A DNA stretch of 64,000 nucleotides from Catalinimonas alkaloidigena (GCF_029504655.1 NZ_JAQFIL010000001.1:3663001-3727000), one strand, 5' to 3'; positions 36,120 to 46,651 are shown, numbered from the stretch's first letter. Numbers and translations are program-made. The notes: generated from the letters alone by a model not told the origin.

Positions 36120-36178
36120 AATGCTTTGGTTTAGGTACGTGAGCTATTGACGCATTTGGTATTGAGAGATCGCATCAT

Positions 36179-36874
36179 TTAGTTGTAAAAGAGTGAAATA
36201 TGGAGTAAGCCCTGTGGGTTTAAGATAGATATCTTAGGTCCATCAGTAGTGATGAGCATCGCTCCTTTAAATTCTGAAAGAATCCGGATGACAGTCTCCT
36301 TAGCTGTTCCGAGAAGGCTTGCCAAATCCTGACGACTTAAACTAATGAAGTCTTCTTCTTCTTCATTTTCTTGATGGAAGATCTTGTCTAATGATAATAA
36401 AACCTCAGCCAGCCTTCCTCTCACCGGCCTGTAGGCCATATCAGTAAGCCTTTTTTCTGTATCAATAATATCCTGACACAAAAGTTGAGTGAAATAAGAA
36501 GCAATGAGTGAAGATTGACTAAACATGTCCATGAAATCCTCTTTAGGGATTACAATCAAGGTTGCATCTTCTATTATAGTGGCAGAAACATTGTATTTGG
36601 TATGATGAAGCAGGGAAGCATAAGCCAGAAATTCACCGGCATGGGCTAACTTAATGATTTGCTCTTTTCCATCTGTTCCGTATTTAAAAAGCTTTACTTT
36701 TCCAGTTTCTATATAATACATGCACCAGGCAGGGTGGTCTTCTCTGAAGAGTACTTCTCCCTTCTTGTGAAAGGTTTTTTCAAAGCTATTCGTCAACAAA
36801 CTTAACTCCAAAGACAACTCATCTGCGAAAGGAGCACTTTGATCAATTATGAGGCTGTGGGTATTGGCTTTCAT
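36179..36874 (-). CDS. Crp/Fnr-family transcriptional regulator
   Basis: A 231-residue regulator with a cyclic-nucleotide-binding-like sensor domain (about 30-145: FHKKGEVLFREDHPAWCMYY, GKVKLFKYGTDGKEQIIKLA), a dimerisation helix and a C-terminal HTH_Crp domain (about 165-225: DFISLSRQDLASLLGTAKET). In the recognition helix E193 and R197 correspond to the Fnr/Crp residues that read the TGA half-site, while isoleucine replaces the Fnr serine before the arginine. There is no N-terminal cysteine cluster of the oxygen-sensing Fnr type, so the signal may be different (nitric oxide, heme or redox). The many TGAYNTANRTCA sites in the next 20 kb are its likely targets; none is seen in front of its own gene. 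Confidence 0.92.
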   Translation of the reverse strand: MKANTHSLIIDQSAPFADELSLELSLLTNSFEKTFHKKGEVLFREDHPAWCMYYIETGKVKLFKYGTDGKEQIIKLAHAGEFLAYASLLHHTKYNVSATIIEDATLIVIPKEDFMDMFSQSSLIASYFTQLLCQDIIDTEKRLTDMAYRPVRGRLAEVLLSLDKIFHQENEEEEDFISLSRQDLASLLGTAKETVIRILSEFKGAMLITTDGPKISILNPQGLLHISLFYN

Positions 36875-37084
36875 GCTAGAGGTGGTTTGATATGGTATAA
36901 AGCTACACCACTACTACAAGACACAACAGCAGGAAAAAGCGTATTTATAAAAATACGTATTTTGCGTAAAAAAATAAGAAGAATGCTTAACAGGCAAACA
37001 GTGTCTTTGGACATTTTAATAATTTAAAACATCTGAACCTCCCTCCCTATAACATTAAATGCTGTTCTAAATAAATATTTATAC

Positions 37085-37375
37085 TTATGATAAACAAGGA
37101 CACAGATAAGGTTCCAAAAAAAATACATGTACAAACAGCAGGCTATAAAACAAAATTGCCATCAGGACAGGAAAAACGATTTGCCAGAAGAATTTGGGAT
37201 TTTGTTGTGCTTCAAAATTTACCAGCAATCCTACAATGCCCCAAACAAAAAGGAAGAACGGAACAAAAGCGACCCACATTAGTATATTTTGCGGAAAGTC
37301 CTGTACTCCGTAGCCCAAAAGGTAGATTCCCATGAGTATGGACAAAAGGATGATAAAGATATAGGTTTTTCTCAT
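37085..37375 (-). CDS. Small membrane protein, three TM segments
   Basis: A 96-residue integral membrane protein with hydrophobic segments at about 5-25 (TYIFIILLSILMGIYLLGYG), 31-53 (NILMWVAFVPFFLFVWGIVG) and 65-88 (FFWQIVFPVLMAILFYSLLF), ending CPCLS. No family recognised. Its start is 81 bases from the TGAYNTANRTCA palindrome at 37456, which it shares with the divergent Hsp20 gene, so it probably belongs to the same regulon. Confidence 0.65.
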   Translation of the reverse strand: MRKTYIFIILLSILMGIYLLGYGVQDFPQNILMWVAFVPFFLFVWGIVGLLVNFEAQQNPKFFWQIVFPVLMAILFYSLLFVHVFFLEPYLCPCLS

Positions 37376-37455
37376 TGCTCAGTGTTTTACTATGCTACGA
37401 TAATCATTCATAAGAATTATTTTTTCAAATAAATCCACATAATCCAAATTTCCAA

Positions 37456-37467
37456 TGATTTAGATCA
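37456..37467. promoter_or_regulatory. Fnr/Crp-like palindrome between small membrane protein and Hsp20
   Basis: TGATTTAGATCA, in the context AATGATTTAGATCATC. Exact match to TGAYNTANRTCA. It lies 103 bases before the Hsp20 start and 80 before the divergent membrane-protein start. Confidence 0.65.
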
Positions 37468-37570
37468 TCCGGACTTCTAATCCATGTCATTGCATGTAAT
37501 GTCTCTCCAGATGTATTTTTGTCTATATCAATGAATTTATTATTCCATGTTTTACTAAAACCAATACGTC

Positions 37571-38005
37571 ATGAATCTGATCTCCAGACCCAGAAGGATT
37601 CTGAACGATATTCCTTCTCTTTTCTCCAGTTTTTTTGATGATGACTGGTTTAATGCCGATAGCCAGTGGTTATCTCGGGTACCTGCTACCAACATCAAAG
37701 AGCAGGATGGCAGCTTCAACATTGAAATGGCTGTGCCGGGCATGAGCAAAAAAGACTTTCATATAGATATAGAAAATGGCATACTTACAGTAAGTTCTGA
37801 GAGAGAAGAAGAAAACAAGGAAGAGAAGAAACATTACCGCAGACAGGAATATAACTACCGTTCCTTCTCTCGCTCTTTCACACTGCCCGAATCAGTGAAA
37901 GCCGATGACATCAAGGCCAAATATGAAGATGGGGTACTTAAGCTCAGCATTCCCAAGAAAGAAGAGGCCAAAACGACTCCTAAAAAAATGATTAGTATTC
38001 AATAA
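37571..38005 (+). CDS. Hsp20/alpha-crystallin small heat-shock protein
   Basis: A 144-residue holdase chaperone. The N-terminal arm (about 1-40) has the aromatic stretch FSSFFDDDWFN; the alpha-crystallin domain runs from about 42 to 135 (SFNIEMAVPGMSKKDFHIDI, then GILTVSSEREEE and the conserved FSRSFTLPESV...AKYEDGVLKLSIPK). The C-terminal ISI is the I-x-I motif that links dimers into oligomers. It binds unfolding proteins without ATP. A Fnr/Crp-like palindrome lies in the promoter region and a hairpin terminator follows, so it is transcribed alone. Confidence 0.95.
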   Translation: MNLISRPRRILNDIPSLFSSFFDDDWFNADSQWLSRVPATNIKEQDGSFNIEMAVPGMSKKDFHIDIENGILTVSSEREEENKEEKKHYRRQEYNYRSFSRSFTLPESVKADDIKAKYEDGVLKLSIPKKEEAKTTPKKMISIQ

Positions 38006-38028
38006 TACTGAGGTTAGTTTTGTAATTG

Positions 38029-38070
38029 CCCTGACCGTTTCTAAGTAGGAGCTTTCAGGGTTTCTTTTTT
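38029..38070 (+). terminator. Rho-independent terminator of the Hsp20 gene
   Basis: CCCTGA (38029-38034) pairs with TCAGGG (38055-38060), followed by TTTCTTTTTT. It sits 24 bases behind the stop codon. Confidence 0.7.
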
Positions 38071-38500
38071 CATGATTCTTTACATTCTGACTAATAAACG
38101 ACAGTGGGTTAGCTGAGAAAACCTTAAGAAAGGGAGGGGTGAGCGCTTTTAGAAACAAGAAGCACAGACAGGACGAATGGAAGTTTTGGACATGCTACTT
38201 TATCAATTGAAAATGCCTTTATGGCATCCTCATACATCTATTCAATAAAACATCAAAGATCTCAGAATATCAAGAGATAGCCAATCGCTCAACGCCACGA
38301 CAAATTGCTACGAAACTGATCTGCTTATCAGGCTGAACTTTTAGATTTGCACCTTTAATACAACAATTGAAATTGAAGTAGAGGTAAAACAGGGTAAAAG
38401 TACGGTCTCACCTTTTAGATAAGTAGAATGGCCTGGATATCATCCATGATTTTAATGATGTACAGTGATGAGCACGATCACCTCTATTCTCATGTAATTA
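38071..38500. other. Intergenic stretch between convergent genes
   Basis: No gene recognised and no strong hairpin seen for the nrdJ end. Frames on both strands are short. Confidence 0.4.
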
Positions 38501-40303
38501 CTAATCTATACAGACCTTACAACTTTGCTCAACTAACTGTGGCTGCTTTTCCTGAGCTACTGCCGTAGTTAATACCTGATTTTTTCTGGAGCCATATCTG
38601 TATATTGTTATGCCTTTCAGGCCCATTTGCCAGGCCGTTTTATATGCCAAAGCAACATCTTCCACTTTAGCCTCATGAGGTAAATTTATAGTCTTAGATA
38701 CTGCATTATCAGTATGCTTCTGAAAAACCCGCTGATGCTTAAGATGATAAAGAAAAGGGATCTCCAGCGAAGTCCTGAAAAGCTTTTTTGTTGCTTCGGG
38801 GATTTCTTCTATCTCACTTAGGTTGCCGCTCAGCCTGATCTTGTTTAGCAAAGGCATATTACCCCCATAGTGCTGTTGTAGCTGCTCAATAATGAGTGGA
38901 TTGATCTCCAGCAACCTTTGCCCATTCAACACATTTTCACGTTGAAAAACCAATGCGAAGAGCGGTTCTATAGAGGAAGAAGTATGGGCGATGATAGATA
39001 TGCTGCCTGTAGGCGCAATGCTGGTACGGGTGGCATTTCTTACCATAACTTTCTGGTGAAAATATGTACTCTTGCTCCAGTGTTTGAAGGGGCCTCTTGT
39101 TTTAGCCAATTTAACGGATGCTTTCAGACTTTGCTGATTGATAAATTCCATCAGGCGAGCGCCTAAATCTAATGCCTGTACAGATTGGTAGGGAATTCCC
39201 AACTGTATTAAAAATTCAGCCCAACCCATCACCCCTAACCCAACTTTTCGGCTTCCTAAAGTCGCCTCTTTCACCTGTGGAATAAAATAATGATTGATAT
39301 CAATTACGTTATCCAGAAACCTCACAGCTATTTCTACAGCCCGGGCAATACCCTCCCAGTCAATTGAAACACGGTCCTTTTCCCTGAAAAGCATGCGAGA
39401 CAGGTTGATAGAGCCTAAATTACATGATTCAAAAGGCAGCAATGGCATTTCGCCACAGGGATTTGTAGCGTTGATTTCACCCAAAGCACTAAGCGGATTA
39501 CTTCTTTGTATGCTATCCAGAAAAACCAGCCCGGGATCTCCTCTTTGCCAGGCGCACTGTACAATCAGTTGCCAAATTCGCTTAGCTTTAACACGCTTCA
39601 CCACCTTTCCCGAAACCGGGTGGATAAGCGCCCAGTTGTCATCTTCTTCTACGGCTTTCATAAAGGCATCGCGCATGCCTACAGAAAGATTGAAATTACG
39701 TAATACTTTTTCATCCGTTTTGGCCTGAATGAATGCTTCCACATCAGGATGATCAATGTTAATCATCCCCATATTAGCGCCTCTCCTTTTGCCACCCTGC
39801 TTGATATGTTCTGTAGAAGCATCAAATATTTTCATGAAGGATACCGGACCTGAAGAAGTACCGCCTGTAGAACGAATCAGATCTCCCTGGGGACGTAATT
39901 TTGAAAAATTAAAACCAGTACCACCTCCACTCTGCTGGATCAGCGCTGCCTGTTTGAGCGTAGTGAATATAGCATCCAGACTATCTTCAACAGCTAATAC
40001 AAAGCAGGCGCTCAGCTGTCCTGCCGACAGGCCGGCGTTCATGAGGGTAGGAGAATTGGGCAAAAACAATAAACCACGCATCAGGTGGTAAAATTTTTCT
40101 TCCCAATTGGCTACGTCACTGTCTGTACCATATTTCAACTCAGCCTGTGCAACCGCTTTCGCTACCCGCCTGAACATTTCATCGGGTGTTTCAATCAGTT
40201 TATCTTTTTCATCTCTTCTTAGGTATCTGCTTTCCAGTACCTGCAGCGCGTTTTTACTAAGTGGGGTTGGTTGATTTTTATACGTAAGATGCTGGTTCAT
40301 CAT
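38501..40303 (-). CDS. nrdJ: Class II (cobalamin-dependent) ribonucleotide reductase
   Basis: A 600-residue reductase that makes deoxyribonucleotides with adenosylcobalamin and needs no oxygen. Visible are the N-terminal barrel entry LPNSPTLMNAG, the first redox cysteine in GQLSACFVLAVEDS, the QQSGGGTGFNFSKLRP loop, the active-site loop NPCGEMPLLPFESCNLGSIN with the thiyl-type cysteine and glutamate, and IAPTGSISIIAHTSSSIEPL. The C-terminal SCKVC would shuttle electrons from thioredoxin. There is no ATP-cone domain at the N-terminus. It is the last gene of a seven-gene minus-strand operon starting with acetate-CoA ligase. ATG-ATG start; no riboswitch seen directly upstream, as expected inside an operon. 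Confidence 0.93.
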   Translation of the reverse strand: MMNQHLTYKNQPTPLSKNALQVLESRYLRRDEKDKLIETPDEMFRRVAKAVAQAELKYGTDSDVANWEEKFYHLMRGLLFLPNSPTLMNAGLSAGQLSACFVLAVEDSLDAIFTTLKQAALIQQSGGGTGFNFSKLRPQGDLIRSTGGTSSGPVSFMKIFDASTEHIKQGGKRRGANMGMINIDHPDVEAFIQAKTDEKVLRNFNLSVGMRDAFMKAVEEDDNWALIHPVSGKVVKRVKAKRIWQLIVQCAWQRGDPGLVFLDSIQRSNPLSALGEINATNPCGEMPLLPFESCNLGSINLSRMLFREKDRVSIDWEGIARAVEIAVRFLDNVIDINHYFIPQVKEATLGSRKVGLGVMGWAEFLIQLGIPYQSVQALDLGARLMEFINQQSLKASVKLAKTRGPFKHWSKSTYFHQKVMVRNATRTSIAPTGSISIIAHTSSSIEPLFALVFQRENVLNGQRLLEINPLIIEQLQQHYGGNMPLLNKIRLSGNLSEIEEIPEATKKLFRTSLEIPFLYHLKHQRVFQKHTDNAVSKTINLPHEAKVEDVALAYKTAWQMGLKGITIYRYGSRKNQVLTTAVAQEKQPQLVEQSCKVCID

Positions 40304-40328
40304 ATCTCAAGCGGCTAAGCTGTTAAAT

Positions 40329-40562
40329 TCATTCATGCTTGATTCGCGAAAGGTAGTGGATCATCTCATCCAAAGTGGTGAGTTGATCGTAATCAGATTC
40401 TGGAATATCTATTCCCAGTTCTTCATCTATGGATACGATCAGGTTTAGCCAGTCAATTGAATCTATGTCCAGCTCTTCCCTGAGCTTGGCTTTGGGATCA
40501 AGCTCACTTAAATTCACCTCTGGTGCAGTTTTTTTTAGCAATTGTAAAATCCTTTCTTTCAT
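40329..40562 (-). CDS. Acyl carrier protein-like protein
   Basis: A 77-residue four-helix carrier protein. S35 in the DIDSIDWLN motif (DSL/DSI) is the expected 4'-phosphopantetheine attachment site, and the acidic helix II (IVSIDEELGIDIPESDYDQL) is typical. It lies six bases behind the E2 gene and 25 before nrdJ. A housekeeping AcpP is normally in a fatty-acid cluster, so this copy probably has a special job, perhaps carrying acyl groups linked to the 2-oxoacid dehydrogenase complex. Its partner enzymes are not visible. Confidence 0.88.
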   Translation of the reverse strand: MKERILQLLKKTAPEVNLSELDPKAKLREELDIDSIDWLNLIVSIDEELGIDIPESDYDQLTTLDEMIHYLSRIKHE

Positions 40563-40568
40563 ACATGA

Positions 40569-41819
40569 TTAGTTTAATAGCTGGGGTATATCCTGTAAAT
40601 AATGTGATAGCGCATCCAGAAAACGTGCGCCCTGATGACCGTCCGAAGCGCGGTGATCGGCAGCCAGGGTGGCATGCACCAGCGGCCTGATGCCTAACAT
40701 ACCCTGAGCCACCCAGACCTGGTCCAGGATTTTTCCGAATCCTATCAGAGCCACCTGAGGGGGGTAAATGACTCCGTACACTGTTTCTACGCCCCTATCT
40801 CCCAGGCTGGTAAGCGTGATGGTGGCATCGCTAAGCTCTGAGCTTCTTAATCTACCCTCGCGGGTTCTTTGGGTAAGATCTTTAAGGTTTTCCATCAGTT
40901 CATCCAGGCTTTTGGTATCAGCATGATGGATGGCCGGGGTAATAAGCCCTCCTCTACGTAGGGCTATGGCAAACCCTATGTGGATCGCTTCCTGTATCTT
41001 TAGTTCATTATCTATCCAATAGCCATTCAGCTCAGGCACTTCTGTCAGTGCTAGGGCCACTGCTTTGATGAGTAAAACAGAATTCAACAGTCTCTCTTTC
41101 ACCGGACGATTACGGTTTTCTGCTTCCATCCATTCTAAAGCATGGCTCATGTCAATGTGAGTATCCAGATAATAATGGGGAATCTCACGATTTGATTTTG
41201 CCATAGCATTGGCAATGGCCTTTCTCATCGTAGTAGCAGGTGCCTGAAGAGATCGTTCAGGCTGTTCTGCCGGAGCTTTATCTGTTTTCTGATGCATGTA
41301 GCGTTCCACATCAGCACGACCAATAGCTCCGTTCGGACGGGTACCCTGTACTTCATGCAGATCAATGTGATTTTCAGTAGCAATCATCTTTGCCAGTGGA
41401 GAAGCTTTGATCCGTTCTTCTGACTCCAGGGACTGAATTAAGTCAGTTTCCACTTTGGGTGTTGATTTAGTCTCAGTACTTACCGATGCAGTACCTTCAG
41501 ATAGCTCAGGCTGCGCTGCTTCCGAGCTGGCTTTCAAAATACTTTCTCCTTGTTTCGTTTGTAGCTGCTCCCAGGAAGGTTCACCCTCTGAACGAACATA
41601 GGCCATGAGGGTCCCCACAGGTAATTTCTCTCCGGGCTGCACCAGAATTTTTTCAAGCGTACCCTCTTCGTAGACTTCTACATCTATATCTCCTTTTTCC
41701 GTTTCCACATCGGCAATGATATCTCCCCGCCTGACATGTGCACCTTCCTTCACATGCCATTCCACCAGGGTGGCTGCTTTCATATCTGCGCCTAGACTTG
41801 GCATTCTAAATTCACCCAT
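40569..41819 (-). CDS. 2-oxoacid dehydrogenase E2 (dihydrolipoamide acyltransferase)
   Basis: A 416-residue E2 subunit from the ATG at 41817-41819, which overlaps the E1 beta end by eight bases. Order of domains: lipoyl domain (about 1-78) with the lipoylated K42 in [11 protein letters not shown], linker, peripheral subunit-binding domain at about 145-180 ([20 protein letters not shown]), and catalytic domain to the end with the active site DHRASDG (H389, D393). It moves the acyl group from E1 to CoA. One lipoyl domain and the [13 protein letters not shown] block fit pyruvate or acetoin dehydrogenases. No E3 (lipoamide dehydrogenase) gene is in the operon. Confidence 0.92.
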   Translation of the reverse strand: MGEFRMPSLGADMKAATLVEWHVKEGAHVRRGDIIADVETEKGDIDVEVYEEGTLEKILVQPGEKLPVGTLMAYVRSEGEPSWEQLQTKQGESILKASSEAAQPELSEGTASVSTETKSTPKVETDLIQSLESEERIKASPLAKMIATENHIDLHEVQGTRPNGAIGRADVERYMHQKTDKAPAEQPERSLQAPATTMRKAIANAMAKSNREIPHYYLDTHIDMSHALEWMEAENRNRPVKERLLNSVLLIKAVALALTEVPELNGYWIDNELKIQEAIHIGFAIALRRGGLITPAIHHADTKSLDELMENLKDLTQRTREGRLRSSELSDATITLTSLGDRGVETVYGVIYPPQVALIGFGKILDQVWVAQGMLGIRPLVHATLAADHRASDGHQGARFLDALSHYLQDIPQLLN

Positions 41820-42816
41820 AACGCTGCATATAATTTTTAGTGACCTCAACGATTACCCCTGTTTGTGGAAGCGCCGCCATTTCTAAATGGGCCGCATAGG
41901 GTATAGGTACTTCTGCACTGCAGATACGCTCTACCGGAGCATCCAGCTCATAGAAAATTTTTTCACTGATTCTGGCGCTGATCTCCGCAGAGATGCTCCC
42001 ACTTTTCCATCCTTCATCTACTACGATAGCCCTATGCGTTTTGCTTACAGATGCCAGTATGGTTTGCTCATCCAAAGGCCTCAGCACCCGCAGATCCAGC
42101 ACTTCTGCATCTATACCTTCGTTGGCCAGCTGTTCGGCTGCATCCAGCGCTTTATGCAGGCTTGCACCATAGGTGAGTATGCTGACATCTTTGCCTGCTC
42201 TCATTACTTTGGCATGATCAATATCAATGGTGCCCTTTCCTGCTGTAATCGTCCCTTCCCTATTATACAAAGTGGAATTTTCAAAAATGAGTACAGGGTC
42301 AGGATCTGCCAGGGCCTTTTCCAGCATCCAGCGAGCATCTTCAAGGGTGGCAGGTGTCAATATCTTGATTCCTGGAATATGGGCATACCAGCCTTCCAGG
42401 CTATGTGAATGTTGAGCAGCCAGCTGCTTTCCTCCACCAGTGGCCATCCTGATGACCAGCGGCACATTGAATTGCCCTCCCGACATGTGGAGCAGGGTGG
42501 CGGCATTATTCATGATCTGGTCCAGCGCCAGCAGGCTGAAGTTGACAGTCATGATTTCTACAATAGGGCGCATGCCTCCCAGCGCAGCTCCTATCCCTGC
42601 ACCTACAAATGCGGATTCGGATAGAGGGGTATCCCGGATGCGCTCTGGCCCGAATTCTTCCAGCAAACCACGGCTCACGGCAAAACTCCCACCATACCTG
42701 CCTACATCCTCACCCATCAAAAAGACGCTTTCATCCTGCTGCATGGCTTCTCGTATAGCCTCCCGCATCGCTTCGCGATAGGTTATTTTAGTGTTTATGA
42801 GAGTATCTGTAGTCAT
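41812..42816 (-). CDS. 2-oxoacid dehydrogenase E1 beta subunit
   Basis: A 334-residue E1 beta subunit with the ThDP-pyrimidine region ([20 protein letters not shown]), the conserved [20 protein letters not shown], the [20 protein letters not shown] block and the C-terminal transketolase-like domain ([20 protein letters not shown], then [11 protein letters not shown]). Together with the alpha subunit it decarboxylates a 2-oxoacid, most likely pyruvate, and reductively acylates the E2 lipoyl group. Start ATG overlaps the alpha-subunit stop by one base, and its end overlaps the E2 start, so the three are translationally coupled. Confidence 0.93.
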   Translation of the reverse strand: MTTDTLINTKITYREAMREAIREAMQQDESVFLMGEDVGRYGGSFAVSRGLLEEFGPERIRDTPLSESAFVGAGIGAALGGMRPIVEIMTVNFSLLALDQIMNNAATLLHMSGGQFNVPLVIRMATGGGKQLAAQHSHSLEGWYAHIPGIKILTPATLEDARWMLEKALADPDPVLIFENSTLYNREGTITAGKGTIDIDHAKVMRAGKDVSILTYGASLHKALDAAEQLANEGIDAEVLDLRVLRPLDEQTILASVSKTHRAIVVDEGWKSGSISAEISARISEKIFYELDAPVERICSAEVPIPYAAHLEMAALPQTGVIVEVTKNYMQRYG

Positions 42817-43835
42817 TATGATTCCTGTTCTGAATAAACAAATCGGCTAAGGTCTTCAACGGGCTCCCAGCTCCCCTGCTCGGCAAAGTCTACTGCCTCA
42901 TGCACTTGCTGTGCTACTTCTTTTTCTATCCTCTTAATATCTTGTGCTGTAATCAGCTGCTTATTTTTCATCAGCTCAACAAAGGTGGAAATCGGATCTT
43001 TCTTCTTCCAGCCTTCTACCTCTGATTTATTTCTGTATAACTCGGCATCAAACATGGAATGCGCTCTAAAGCGGTACGTCCTGCATTCCAGAAAATATGG
43101 TTTCTGCTGGCTTCGCACATAACGAACAGCTTTTTTTGCGGCCTCTTCTACCGCAAGCACATTCATTCCATCTACTGAGCCTGCTTCCACACCATAGCTT
43201 TTAGATTTTTCAATCAAATTAGTCTTTGACTCTGACCTTTCTAAGGCTGTTCCCATGGCATAGAGATTGTTCTCACAAAGAAAAAGTACCGGCAATTGCC
43301 AAAGGACTGCGAGGTTCATGGTCTCGTGAAATTCTCCTTCAGCAATGGCTCCTTCCCCAAAAAAACAGCAGGTAACCTGAGGCTTTTGCTGTATCTTATC
43401 AGCCAGCGCCAACCCCACAGCCAAGGGTAATCCTCCACCCACAATGGCATTACCCCCATAAAAGCGGGTGCGGGCATCAAACAAATGCATGGACCCTCCC
43501 CTGCCCCGGCTGCAGCCTTCCTGCTTACCATACATTTCAGCCATGATGGTATTGGCAGCTACACCTCTGGCGAGCGCCTGACCATGCTCCCGGTAGGTAG
43601 CCACTACGGCGTCTTCCTGCTTCAGCGCTTCCATCACGCCTACAGCTACTGCCTCTTCACCAATATAGAGATGCAGAAAACCCCTTATGTTCAAGGAGGT
43701 GTACAATTCCGCCGCCTTCTCTTCAAACCGACGGATCAGTAACATCTGGCGAAGCAGATGAAGGGCATGATCCTGCGCTCCCTTAGACTTATTCTTAGGT
43801 TTAAGTTTCTTGTTCGGTGTTTTTTGAATTTTCAT
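42816..43835 (-). CDS. 2-oxoacid dehydrogenase E1 alpha subunit
   Basis: A 339-residue E1 alpha subunit. A lysine-rich N-terminus (about 1-20) precedes the family core [20 protein letters not shown]. The ThDP motif runs from GEG (160-162) to ENN (188-190). Family block [20 protein letters not shown] and the phosphorylation-loop region [20 protein letters not shown] are present. It binds thiamine diphosphate and forms the heterotetramer with the beta subunit encoded directly behind it. It starts eight bases behind the coiled-coil lipoprotein gene. Pyruvate dehydrogenase is most likely; acetoin dehydrogenase is the main alternative. Confidence 0.93.
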   Translation of the reverse strand: MKIQKTPNKKLKPKNKSKGAQDHALHLLRQMLLIRRFEEKAAELYTSLNIRGFLHLYIGEEAVAVGVMEALKQEDAVVATYREHGQALARGVAANTIMAEMYGKQEGCSRGRGGSMHLFDARTRFYGGNAIVGGGLPLAVGLALADKIQQKPQVTCCFFGEGAIAEGEFHETMNLAVLWQLPVLFLCENNLYAMGTALERSESKTNLIEKSKSYGVEAGSVDGMNVLAVEEAAKKAVRYVRSQQKPYFLECRTYRFRAHSMFDAELYRNKSEVEGWKKKDPISTFVELMKNKQLITAQDIKRIEKEVAQQVHEAVDFAEQGSWEPVEDLSRFVYSEQES

Positions 43836-43843
43836 AGCCCCCC

Positions 43844-44719
43844 TTATTTTATCAACATTACCATGTATTTAGAGGATTCCCAGAATTTGTCGGGATCAGA
43901 TACCAGCAGGTTTAACTTATCACCTGATGCTTCTTTTTCAATGGTGTATGACTCAGAAGGATGCACTGAAACAAGAGTAAGTTCTTTGCCTTCTACCGGA
44001 AAACTGTCTGTTTCCCTTATATTGATACGGGTAAATTTTTGATGGTTAAAATCAGGTCTCAGTATTTTGGCACCACCGAAAAGTCCCAGAAACTTCCCTT
44101 TCTTATCCAGGATCTGCTCATCTTTCAGCGCTTTGAAATTTCCCATCACATAATAGGCTGTATTCAAGGCTTGTCTTTGTTCTTCATTGGAACGGCTAAG
44201 CATTTCCAAATCACTCTGTGTGTTCTTTAAAGAAAGCTGCGTGTCACGCATCTGCGCTTCCAATTGTACAACTGTCTGCTCTCTTATTCTGATCTGTTCT
44301 TCAAGCTCTTCTCTTTCTTTCAGACTTTCCTGTGTCAAAACCTCACTTTCTCGTCCTACGTTTCTTAAACCTGCCCTTAGATTACTGATGACCTGCTGAT
44401 TTGAGCTGATCAGATTTTCTATCCTACTCACATCTTCACTGAGCTTTTCACTTAGCTCCTGTGGGGATGAATCTGGTAGTTGATTTCCCAAAGCGATTTC
44501 TTTATCATGGATATGTCGGAATTGGTTTTCAAATTGTGCGACAGAATGCACAAATGTGTTGAACTCGGAATTTATTTCCTCAAGCTGTTGCTCCAGCTGC
44601 TGGCCTCTGATTTCTAATTCGCTGATACGGCTAAGACGCTCTTCCTCCCGTGCTTTTTCTCCACAACTGAATAGGAAAAAAACGGTCCATGAAATGATGA
44701 AAACAGGGTTGGTATGCAT
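43844..44719 (-). CDS. Coiled-coil lipoprotein of unknown function
   Basis: A 291-residue protein with a lipoprotein-type signal ([13 protein letters not shown], lipidated cysteine at about residue 19), a long coiled coil (about 25-200; heptads such as [20 protein letters not shown] and [20 protein letters not shown]) and a globular C-terminal part ([20 protein letters not shown], then [20 protein letters not shown]). Similar coiled-coil lipoproteins in Bacteroidota have no assigned role. It sits between the acetate-CoA ligase and the E1 alpha gene with short gaps (32 and 8 bases), an odd place for an envelope protein. Confidence 0.8.
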   Translation of the reverse strand: MHTNPVFIISWTVFFLFSCGEKAREEERLSRISELEIRGQQLEQQLEEINSEFNTFVHSVAQFENQFRHIHDKEIALGNQLPDSSPQELSEKLSEDVSRIENLISSNQQVISNLRAGLRNVGRESEVLTQESLKEREELEEQIRIREQTVVQLEAQMRDTQLSLKNTQSDLEMLSRSNEEQRQALNTAYYVMGNFKALKDEQILDKKGKFLGLFGGAKILRPDFNHQKFTRINIRETDSFPVEGKELTLVSVHPSESYTIEKEASGDKLNLLVSDPDKFWESSKYMVMLIK

Positions 44720-44751
44720 GGCATTGTTGTTTGAGTTTTGAAGTTCTTTTA

Positions 44752-46497
44752 TTAATTTTTTTCCAGGGTAGAAGTATCTCCTTCGGGAAGCCCTAAAGCC
44801 TGGGTTTTAAGAAGCCTTCGCATGATTTTCCCACTGCGGGTGTGGGGGAGCTGATCTCTGAATTCTATCTCTTTAGGAGCCACCGCTGAACCCAGCCTCT
44901 GGCGGGCAAAGCCTTTTATTTCCAGCGCCAGTTCCTCGCTGGCCTGTGTGCCTGATTTTAAAAGAATATAAGCCCTAACCAGTTCACCGATTACCGGAGC
45001 AGGAATGCCAATGACAGCTGCTTCCGCGATTGCCGGATGCTCCATCAGCACACTTTCTACTTCAAAAGGGCCTACCATATGTCCTGATGTTTTGATGATA
45101 TCATCCGCTCTTCCCACAAACCAAAAATATCCATCTTTATCTTTTTTTGCCAGGTCGCCGGTGATGTACCACCCTCCCACAAAACATTTCTGATACCGTT
45201 TTTTTTCTTGAATATATCCTCGGAACATGGAGGGCCAGCCGGGCTTCAGCGCAAGCTCACCTATCTCACCATCCTTCAAGACTTTTACTTTCTGTACATT
45301 TACCCTTTGCACTACTGCTGCTTCAATGCCGGGCAAAGGACGCCCCATAGAACCGGGTTTGATTGGAAGAGCAGTAAAATTAGAGATCATAATTCCACCC
45401 GTCTCCGTCTGCCACCAGTTATCATAAATAGGCATACCCAGGACTTTTTCAGCCCAGGCAATAGCCTCAGGGTTAAGTGGCTCTCCTACACTATGAATCA
45501 AGCGCAAATGTGATAAATCATATTTCTCGAGCGGTTTGATATCCAGGCGCATCAGCATACGAATGGCAGTAGGCGCTGTATACCATACGCTGACCTTCTG
45601 CTTTTCAAGAATACTATACCAACGTTCAGCATCAAAATCTGCCTCATCAATGATGCTTGTAACCCCCAGCGTCAGTGGGGCAATGATACCGTAGGAGGTA
45701 CCAGTAACCCAGCCAGGATCAGCCGTACACCAGTAGATATCGTCAGGATGCAGGTCCAGCACATATTTACCCGTAATATATTGGGTAAGGACTGCCTGAT
45801 GCACATGTATGGCCCCTTTAGGCATACCGGTGGTGCCACTGGTAAAGTGCAGGGTCGTCATATCCTCAGGAGCAGTAGGAGGAATGGTGAATTGATCCGA
45901 AGCTTTTTTCATGTGCCTGTCCAGGGAAAGTACATGGGCATTGATATCTTTTTCAGCATCCACCAGCAGCACATATTGCAAAGCCGGAAGCTGAGCTAGT
46001 AGTGCCTTTATTTTCTTCTGATAAAAACGTTCGGTAGTAAGCAGTACTTTTGCATTTCCTTTGCTCAACCGCTGCAATAGTGGTTCCGGGCCAAAGGCAG
46101 AAAACAAGGGACAAAACACACTGGTATTTTTCCAGCTGCCCAGTGCAGCTATGTATAATTCAGGAATTCTTCCGGTGAGCAAAAAGACGCTGTCCTGCTT
46201 CCCAACCCCCAGGCTTTGCAATACATTGGCAAAGCGATTGGTTTGTCTGTACAATTCCTGATAGCTGATATCCTGAACCTCACCGGTCTTGCGTAGCCAG
46301 CGGAAGGCTATGCGCTCTGATTGCGCATGCCGGTCGACGGCTTCATAGGCAATATTCATCCCTTTCCCTCCTGGCAAGCCATCCAGTTCGTGTAGTATCT
46401 GCTCCCATGAAAAGTTCCGGTAACCTTTTTCATAGTCCCCCAGATTAGGTTTCAAAGGTGCTTTCTTGAATTGAGGCTTGGTTACTTTTTTACTCAT
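44752..46497 (-). CDS. Acetate-CoA ligase (AMP-forming, AcsA type)
   Basis: A 581-residue ANL-superfamily ligase that activates acetate or another short acid to its CoA ester through an acyl-AMP. Motifs: P-loop [17 protein letters not shown], the [11 protein letters not shown] substrate/AMP motif, the hinge region [20 protein letters not shown] and the catalytic lysine near the end in RSGKIMRR. I chose the ATG at 46495-46497 ([12 protein letters not shown]), where family similarity starts; an upstream ATG at 46579-46581 would add 28 residues. First gene of the operon reaching to nrdJ; a Fnr/Crp-like palindrome lies at 46652. Confidence 0.92.
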   Translation of the reverse strand: MSKKVTKPQFKKAPLKPNLGDYEKGYRNFSWEQILHELDGLPGGKGMNIAYEAVDRHAQSERIAFRWLRKTGEVQDISYQELYRQTNRFANVLQSLGVGKQDSVFLLTGRIPELYIAALGSWKNTSVFCPLFSAFGPEPLLQRLSKGNAKVLLTTERFYQKKIKALLAQLPALQYVLLVDAEKDINAHVLSLDRHMKKASDQFTIPPTAPEDMTTLHFTSGTTGMPKGAIHVHQAVLTQYITGKYVLDLHPDDIYWCTADPGWVTGTSYGIIAPLTLGVTSIIDEADFDAERWYSILEKQKVSVWYTAPTAIRMLMRLDIKPLEKYDLSHLRLIHSVGEPLNPEAIAWAEKVLGMPIYDNWWQTETGGIMISNFTALPIKPGSMGRPLPGIEAAVVQRVNVQKVKVLKDGEIGELALKPGWPSMFRGYIQEKKRYQKCFVGGWYITGDLAKKDKDGYFWFVGRADDIIKTSGHMVGPFEVESVLMEHPAIAEAAVIGIPAPVIGELVRAYILLKSGTQASEELALEIKGFARQRLGSAVAPKEIEFRDQLPHTRSGKIMRRLLKTQALGLPEGDTSTLEKN

Positions 46498-46651
46498 ATT
46501 ATGCATACCAGCTTGAGTTAAATGATTGTTCAATAAGTTCTCCGGATAAGGCTCTATCAACATATTGAACCTTATAGCCATATGAGGTAAGCAGACGTTA
46601 AACAGGATCTCATAAGCAACATAAAATAGCTAGTATTTCAGACAAAATAGA

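Noticed and set aside
36875..37084. Autoregulatory palindrome in front of the Crp/Fnr gene
   Set aside because: I searched for TGA-N6-TCA between the regulator and its neighbour and found no match to the consensus.
40304..40328. Cobalamin riboswitch expected for a class II ribonucleotide reductase
   Set aside because: The gap is only 25 bases and the gene is internal to an operon; no such structure was recognised before the operon either.
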